NCBI RefSeq assembly: GCF_021390515.1
Contig: NZ_JAJUXI010000002.1
Coordinates: 248,001-312,000 of the forward strand
Source of the DNA: Dyadobacter sp. CY326
GTDB taxonomy: Bacteria; Bacteroidota; Bacteroidia; Cytophagales; Spirosomataceae
Reading direction: 5' to 3'
Length of the DNA stretch: 64,000 bases
Numbering within the stretch: the first letter of the stretch is position 1; each line of letters opens with the position of its first letter. Of this stretch, positions 60,573 to 64,000 are shown one piece after another. Under the pieces are notes generated by a model. The model did no database searches. It was not told where the DNA came from and saw only the letters and a list, made by a program, of their open reading frames with translations. The translations under genes were made by a program, and so were the position numbers.

Positions 60573-61817
60573 ATGGACATCCGGGAAAATATTGACGAAG
60601 GCCTCCGCTCCATCCAGAGCAATTTACTCAGAACCGTGCTCACCGCGCTCATAATCGCCATCGGCATTACATCTCTCGTAGGCATCCTGACCGCCATTGA
60701 AGGCATTCAAAGTTCGGTAAACAGCAGTTTTGCCGATCTTGGAGCCAACACATTTACAGTCAAAAATAAAGAGGACGATAATTTCAGAAACGGCGGACGG
60801 CGAAGCAAGCAATATCCGGCAGTAACTTACAGACAAGCACTCACTTTCGCGGATAAATTCAAAGCATCCTACAATGCAACTGCTTCACTTTCAGCTGATA
60901 TAGGCGGAGCAGTTCAAATCAATTATCTTTCCAAAAAAACAAATCCAAACAGCAGCGTGGTTGGGTCTGACGAGCAATATCTGGGCATTAACGGCTATAA
61001 GATTGATTTTGGCAGGAATCTTGATAAAAACGACATGGAAAATTCGCTTAATGTTGCTGTGTTGGGCCAGGAAATTGCAAAGAAGCTTTTTGAACGCATT
61101 GACCCAATTAATAAGGACGTTACGTTCATGGGCAGCAGATATAAAGTTGTGGGTGTTCTGCAAAAAAAAGGTTCGCTGGGCGGACAAAATGATGCTGACC
61201 GGATCATTATAATCCCGCTTGAAAATGGCCGCGGACTTGCCGCAAACCGCGCATTGACTTACAGCATCACCGCTTCCGCGCCAAACATTTCAGATGGCGA
61301 TTTTATTGTAGAAGAAGCGCGCGGTATCATGCGCAGGATTCGCAACGATGCGTTGGGCAAGGAAGATTCATTCACCATCGATCGCGCAGATGCCATTGCC
61401 AAAGATTTTGAAAATGTCACCGGTTATCTGCGCATTGGCGGATTCGGGATTGGCATTATCACGCTGCTCGGCGCTTCCATTGCGTTAATGAACATTATGC
61501 TCGTTTCAGTAACCGAACGCACCCGCGAAATCGGCATCCGCAAATCATTGGGTGCAACGCCAAGCGTTATCCGCTTTCAGTTTCTAACCGAAGCAATCGT
61601 CGTTTGTATATTGGGAGGCATTGCCGGGTTAATTTTAGGCATTATCATTGGCAATGTCATTTCCGGCCTAATCAGTTCAGGCGGCTCATTTGTTATTCCC
61701 TGGATCTGGATGGCGATGGGCATTATTGTTTGCATCGTCGTAGGCGTGCTTTCGGGAATTTATCCGGCCATCAAGGCATCCCGACTGGACCCGATAGAAG
61801 CATTACGCTATGAATAA
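60573..61817 (+). CDS. ABC transporter permease (MacB/FtsX-like)
   Basis: 414 residues. An N-terminal transmembrane segment (about 18-40, [20 protein letters not shown]), a large periplasmic domain (about 50-270) and three C-terminal helices of the FtsX domain with the [17 protein letters not shown] motif. It matches MacB-type permeases that act with an ATPase and sometimes a periplasmic adaptor for export of peptides or lipoproteins. No ATPase gene is next to it. Divergent from the preceding gene with a 180-base gap. Confidence 0.88.
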   Translation: MDIRENIDEGLRSIQSNLLRTVLTALIIAIGITSLVGILTAIEGIQSSVNSSFADLGANTFTVKNKEDDNFRNGGRRSKQYPAVTYRQALTFADKFKASYNATASLSADIGGAVQINYLSKKTNPNSSVVGSDEQYLGINGYKIDFGRNLDKNDMENSLNVAVLGQEIAKKLFERIDPINKDVTFMGSRYKVVGVLQKKGSLGGQNDADRIIIIPLENGRGLAANRALTYSITASAPNISDGDFIVEEARGIMRRIRNDALGKEDSFTIDRADAIAKDFENVTGYLRIGGFGIGIITLLGASIALMNIMLVSVTERTREIGIRKSLGATPSVIRFQFLTEAIVVCILGGIAGLILGIIIGNVISGLISSGGSFVIPWIWMAMGIIVCIVVGVLSGIYPAIKASRLDPIEALRYE

Positions 61818-61836
61818 GCACGTTAGAGTGAAGATC

Positions 61837-61869
61837 AAAAGGAGCCATACTTTTCCTTTTAATTTTTTC
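61837..61869 (+). terminator. Weak terminator after the permease gene
   Basis: Stem AAAAGGA / TCCTTTT with a 10-base loop and a following AATTTTTT tract. Only seven base pairs, so a modest call. Confidence 0.5.
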
Positions 61870-61879
61870 AAACATTAGC

Positions 61880-61909
61880 TTGCTTAATATATTTTTCTCC
61901 CTACTTTTG
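61880..61909 (+). promoter_or_regulatory. Promoter of tRNA-Leu (TTG, 19 bases, TACTTTTG)
   Basis: -33 element TTG at 61880-61882 and -7 box TACTTTTG at 61902-61909, spaced 19 bases, in the Bacteroidota arrangement. The tRNA begins 25 bases downstream. Confidence 0.75.
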
Positions 61910-61933
61910 CACTCCCAACAAGAGAAGATCAAT

Positions 61934-62017
61934 GCCCAGATGGCGGAATTGGTAGACGCGTTGGTCTCAAACACCAATGAGGTTACACTCGTGCCGGTTC
62001 GACTCCGGCTCTGGGTA
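61934..62017 (+). tRNA. tRNA-Leu (anticodon CAA)
   Basis: 84 bases. The acceptor stem GCCCAGA / TCTGGGT (first pair G-U), anticodon stem TTGGT / ACCAA around the loop CTCAAAC with anticodon CAA at 61968-61970, a long variable arm as in Leu tRNAs, T arm GCCGGTTCGACTCCGGC, discriminator A. CCA is not encoded. The T-arm/acceptor region often serves as an integration site; the AbiC-like gene starts 138 bases downstream. Confidence 0.93.
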
Positions 62018-62024
62018 CATTTTG

Positions 62025-62067
62025 AAGGTGCAAGTAGTTGTATATCAATTGCTTGCACCTTTTTTGT
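62025..62067 (+). terminator. Terminator after tRNA-Leu
   Basis: 10-bp stem AAGGTGCAAG / CTTGCACCTT, AT-rich 17-base loop, followed by six T residues. Confidence 0.85.
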
Positions 62068-62154
62068 TTTGTAGTGTTAACACTAGCGTTAACATTTTTC
62101 TGCAAAAGGTCTTATAATCAGTGTAAACTAATCTTCCCCATAATACTCAGGAAA

Positions 62155-63117
62155 ATGGATTCTATAAATGAGAAAGTTTATGAAGTCTATGAGAAACCTA
62201 ATTGGTTGAGAAGACACGTCATCGAAACCGTGATTATCATTGGCGGCCTGTTAGCCATCAATTTGATTTTTATCGCTGACGTATACCGGGAAACTAACAC
62301 GGTAAATGCTGAGAATGCGGCTCACTTGGGAGACTTTGTTGGTGGCTTCATCGGTACAATTTTCACTCTGATAAGCGTGGTTTTACTTTATTCGACACTA
62401 AGGGATCAAAGAGAATCCTCGCACATTGAAAAATTCGAAAACAAATATTTCGAGCTTATAAAAATGCACAGGGATAATGTCACAGAATTTGGAGCAGAAA
62501 AATATTCGGGTAAAAAACTGTTTGTTTTGATGATTAGAGAATTCCGATTGATTCAAAAAATTGTTAAACAGATCGCGGAGACACTATCGCTGGAATTTTC
62601 TAGTAAGGAAGTATTTGCTATATCCTACTACGTCCTTTTTATTGGTGTCGGCCCAAATTCTTCAAGAATGCTGAGGAAGGCTTTGGTCAAATATGGCAAT
62701 GAATTTGCGGAAGCGCTTATTGATAGGTTTAGCAGCCATGAGGTAAAGGCTGAGAACAAAAGCGAACGCAAATTAGAATACACCCCTTTTGAGGGGCATC
62801 AGTCAAGGCTGGGACACTACTTCCGTCACCTACTACAGGCCATTGCTTATGTAGACAATCAAAAGATAGACATTGATAAGTATGAATATGTAAAAACTAT
62901 CAGAGCACAACTCAGTACCCATGAACAAGCCTTACTTTTCATCAACAGCCAGAACCCGATAGGTAAAGCATGGGAAGACCAAGCTTTGATCCGAAGATAT
63001 CGACTGGTAAAAAATATCCCACAGGATTTCTTTGATCCAGAAAACGAAATTGACATCACAGAAGGTTTCCCAAAAGACTACTTCGAATGGCAGGAACCCA
63101 GTGACCCACAATCATAG
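62155..63117 (+). CDS. Putative phage abortive-infection protein (AbiC-like)
   Basis: 320 residues from the ATG at 62155 (MDSINEKVYEVYEKPNWLRR; the open frame to 62038 overlaps the tRNA terminator). Two transmembrane helices near the N-terminus (about 24-42 and 65-83: VIETVIIIGGLLAINLIF and GDFVGGFIGTIFTLISVVLL) precede a cytoplasmic domain with FENKYFELIKMHRDNV and the conserved FEGHQSRLGHYFRHLLQAIAY, the signature of the putative phage abortive-infection (AbiC) family. It probably aborts infection at the membrane. It sits beside a tRNA and a type I restriction gene, as expected in a defence island. Confidence 0.85.
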   Translation: MDSINEKVYEVYEKPNWLRRHVIETVIIIGGLLAINLIFIADVYRETNTVNAENAAHLGDFVGGFIGTIFTLISVVLLYSTLRDQRESSHIEKFENKYFELIKMHRDNVTEFGAEKYSGKKLFVLMIREFRLIQKIVKQIAETLSLEFSSKEVFAISYYVLFIGVGPNSSRMLRKALVKYGNEFAEALIDRFSSHEVKAENKSERKLEYTPFEGHQSRLGHYFRHLLQAIAYVDNQKIDIDKYEYVKTIRAQLSTHEQALLFINSQNPIGKAWEDQALIRRYRLVKNIPQDFFDPENEIDITEGFPKDYFEWQEPSDPQS

Positions 63118-63220
63118 AAATCATAGTACGGTTCTTCAAATGTCTGTATATCAGAATTAAATTTGAAAAATTTTGAAGCCAAGGATTTATAGTCTCACAA
63201 TTAGTCCGCAACGTGTTTCT

Positions 63221-64000
63221 CTATCTTTCCAAGAACTTCCCAACAAAATCCCTCAACTTCACTAACAACCGCTCTCCAATTGAAGCCCGCTGACGGAATG
63301 ACGGTTTTTCGTTCAAAGTATCTACCAGTTCCGTCTTAGTCGGGAAACGACCCGAGAACTCGATTGAATCGATTGCCCTTTGCAAGAGCTCAGGATTGAC
63401 GTTCTCCTCTTCGGTAATCTGTTCGAAAGCAATACGTTTCTCTGCATTGAGGAATTCGTCATATTCCTTTTCCAGATCTTCTTCCGATGCAGTTGGCAAG
63501 TTTTCCAGTATAAATTTCTCTATCAGCTCGCGTTTGGTGCTCAGTATCGGATCGGATGAGACAAGGTTTAAAATTTCAGTTTCGCGTTTCTTTCTGGACT
63601 GTTCGTCGCCTGTCCGATTCTGAGCCAGCAATCGCAGGATGTATAAAACATTGATTTCGTCTCTTCGAATCAGTTCCAACTGAAAATCGACCTCATCCAG
63701 GATTGATTCCTTTTTTGTCTCGGTTTTTGTCTTCTGATAGAGGTCGAGGTACTTGGAACCGTAGTCAGCGAATGTTTGTGCATCCATTGATAAATCATCA
63801 AAGGAGAAATCAACAAATGTGCTCATGCTGTTCTTAATACGTAGCAGTTCCCGGTAAGCTCTCACAAATGCAAGTTCGTCTTCTTCCGTAATAAGCGAAT
63901 CGACGGAACTAACAGTAGGAACAATATTCAACAGTGCCGAGACCGCCACATTGAACCTAATGACGTAATCTTCATAAGGCTCAATCAGGATCGTTTCTTT
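63221..64000 (-). CDS. hsdR: Type I restriction enzyme HsdR, C-terminal part (runs off window)
   Basis: The minus-strand frame is open through the right edge, so only the last 259 codons are seen. It begins with KETILIEPYEDYVIRF and continues FVRAYRELLRIKNSMSTFVDF, a helical segment (YILRLLAQNRTG) and a long charged C-terminus, matching the C-terminal helical domain of type I HsdR subunits (EcoR124 type). The nuclease and helicase domains lie outside. HsdR cuts foreign DNA after translocation with the HsdMS methylase. Convergent with the AbiC-like gene. Confidence 0.85.
   Translation of the reverse strand, partial: KETILIEPYEDYVIRFNVAVSALLNIVPTVSSVDSLITEEDELAFVRAYRELLRIKNSMSTFVDFSFDDLSMDAQTFADYGSKYLDLYQKTKTETKKESILDEVDFQLELIRRDEINVLYILRLLAQNRTGDEQSRKKRETEILNLVSSDPILSTKRELIEKFILENLPTASEEDLEKEYDEFLNAEKRIAFEQITEEENVNPELLQRAIDSIEFSGRFPTKTELVDTLNEKPSFRQRASIGERLLVKLRDFVGKFLER

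Noticed and set aside
62005-64000. Second copy of the tRNA-Leu 3' end marking an integrated element
   Set aside because: No duplicate was seen by eye in the 2 kb available; the right boundary may lie outside the window.

Overview
The window reads as chromosomal DNA of a Bacteroidota bacterium, most likely order Cytophagales (a Dyadobacter-like member of the Spirosomaceae). The evidence is a SusC/SusD pair, ECF sigma/FecR signalling, a type IX secretion sorting domain, Bacteroidota-style promoters (TAnnTTTG at -7), HslV with a short propeptide, and little Shine-Dalgarno signal. This placement is inference from gene content; no rRNA is present.

Layout. 1-3.4 kb: end of a myo-inositol operon (iolJ fragment, iolD, iolE), closed by a convergent DUF433/DUF5615 toxin-antitoxin pair. 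4-11 kb: S41 protease lipoprotein, a LamG-like protein exported by type IX secretion, an acyl-ACP desaturase divergent from a PlsC acyltransferase, and small proteins. 11-14.2 kb: GH9 glucanase, Dabb protein, and a DUF6934 gene with a 51-residue partner. 14.2-23.2 kb (minus strand): a SusC/SusD locus whose enzymes are a double-DUF1080 protein, a Gfo/Idh/MocA oxidoreductase and a DUF6807 protein, which suggests keto-sugar chemistry rather than classical glycosidases; a truncated anti-sigma-like gene lies upstream. 24.2-26.9 kb: alaS. 27-32.6 kb: ECF sigma, FecR and an STN-domain protein carrying about 12 beta-solenoid repeats, with a second repeat protein beyond an inserted zeta-toxin module. 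32.7-39.6 kb: KADGTPDKRY-repeat protein, OxyR, a PolX that has lost two catalytic aspartates, AGE epimerase, CsbD, a 3-hydroxyacyl-CoA dehydrogenase-like protein and a HigBA/RelE-type pair. 39.8-46.4 kb: cydAB separated by ten 8-bp tandem repeats, a LytTR regulator, and a FucP/SDR/zinc-dehydrogenase sugar cluster. 46.5-56.7 kb: housekeeping genes (lepA, pdhC, hslV, S13 peptidase, beta-CASP hydrolase, accA, HAD, site-2 protease). 56.7-61.8 kb: a frameshifted nucleotidyltransferase with a small partner, phosphotriesterase-like protein, methyltransferase remnant, a lipid-free periplasmic protein and an ABC permease. 61.9-64 kb: tRNA-Leu(CAA), then an AbiC-like protein and the C-terminal end of a type I restriction HsdR, which is probably the edge of a defence island.

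The strongest candidates for undescribed biology are the sigma/FecR/STN-solenoid operon, in which the usual TonB-dependent transducer is replaced by a repeat protein; the glycosidase-poor SusCD locus; and two small toxin-antitoxin-like pairs with unrecognised partners (28320-29208 and 13456-14127).
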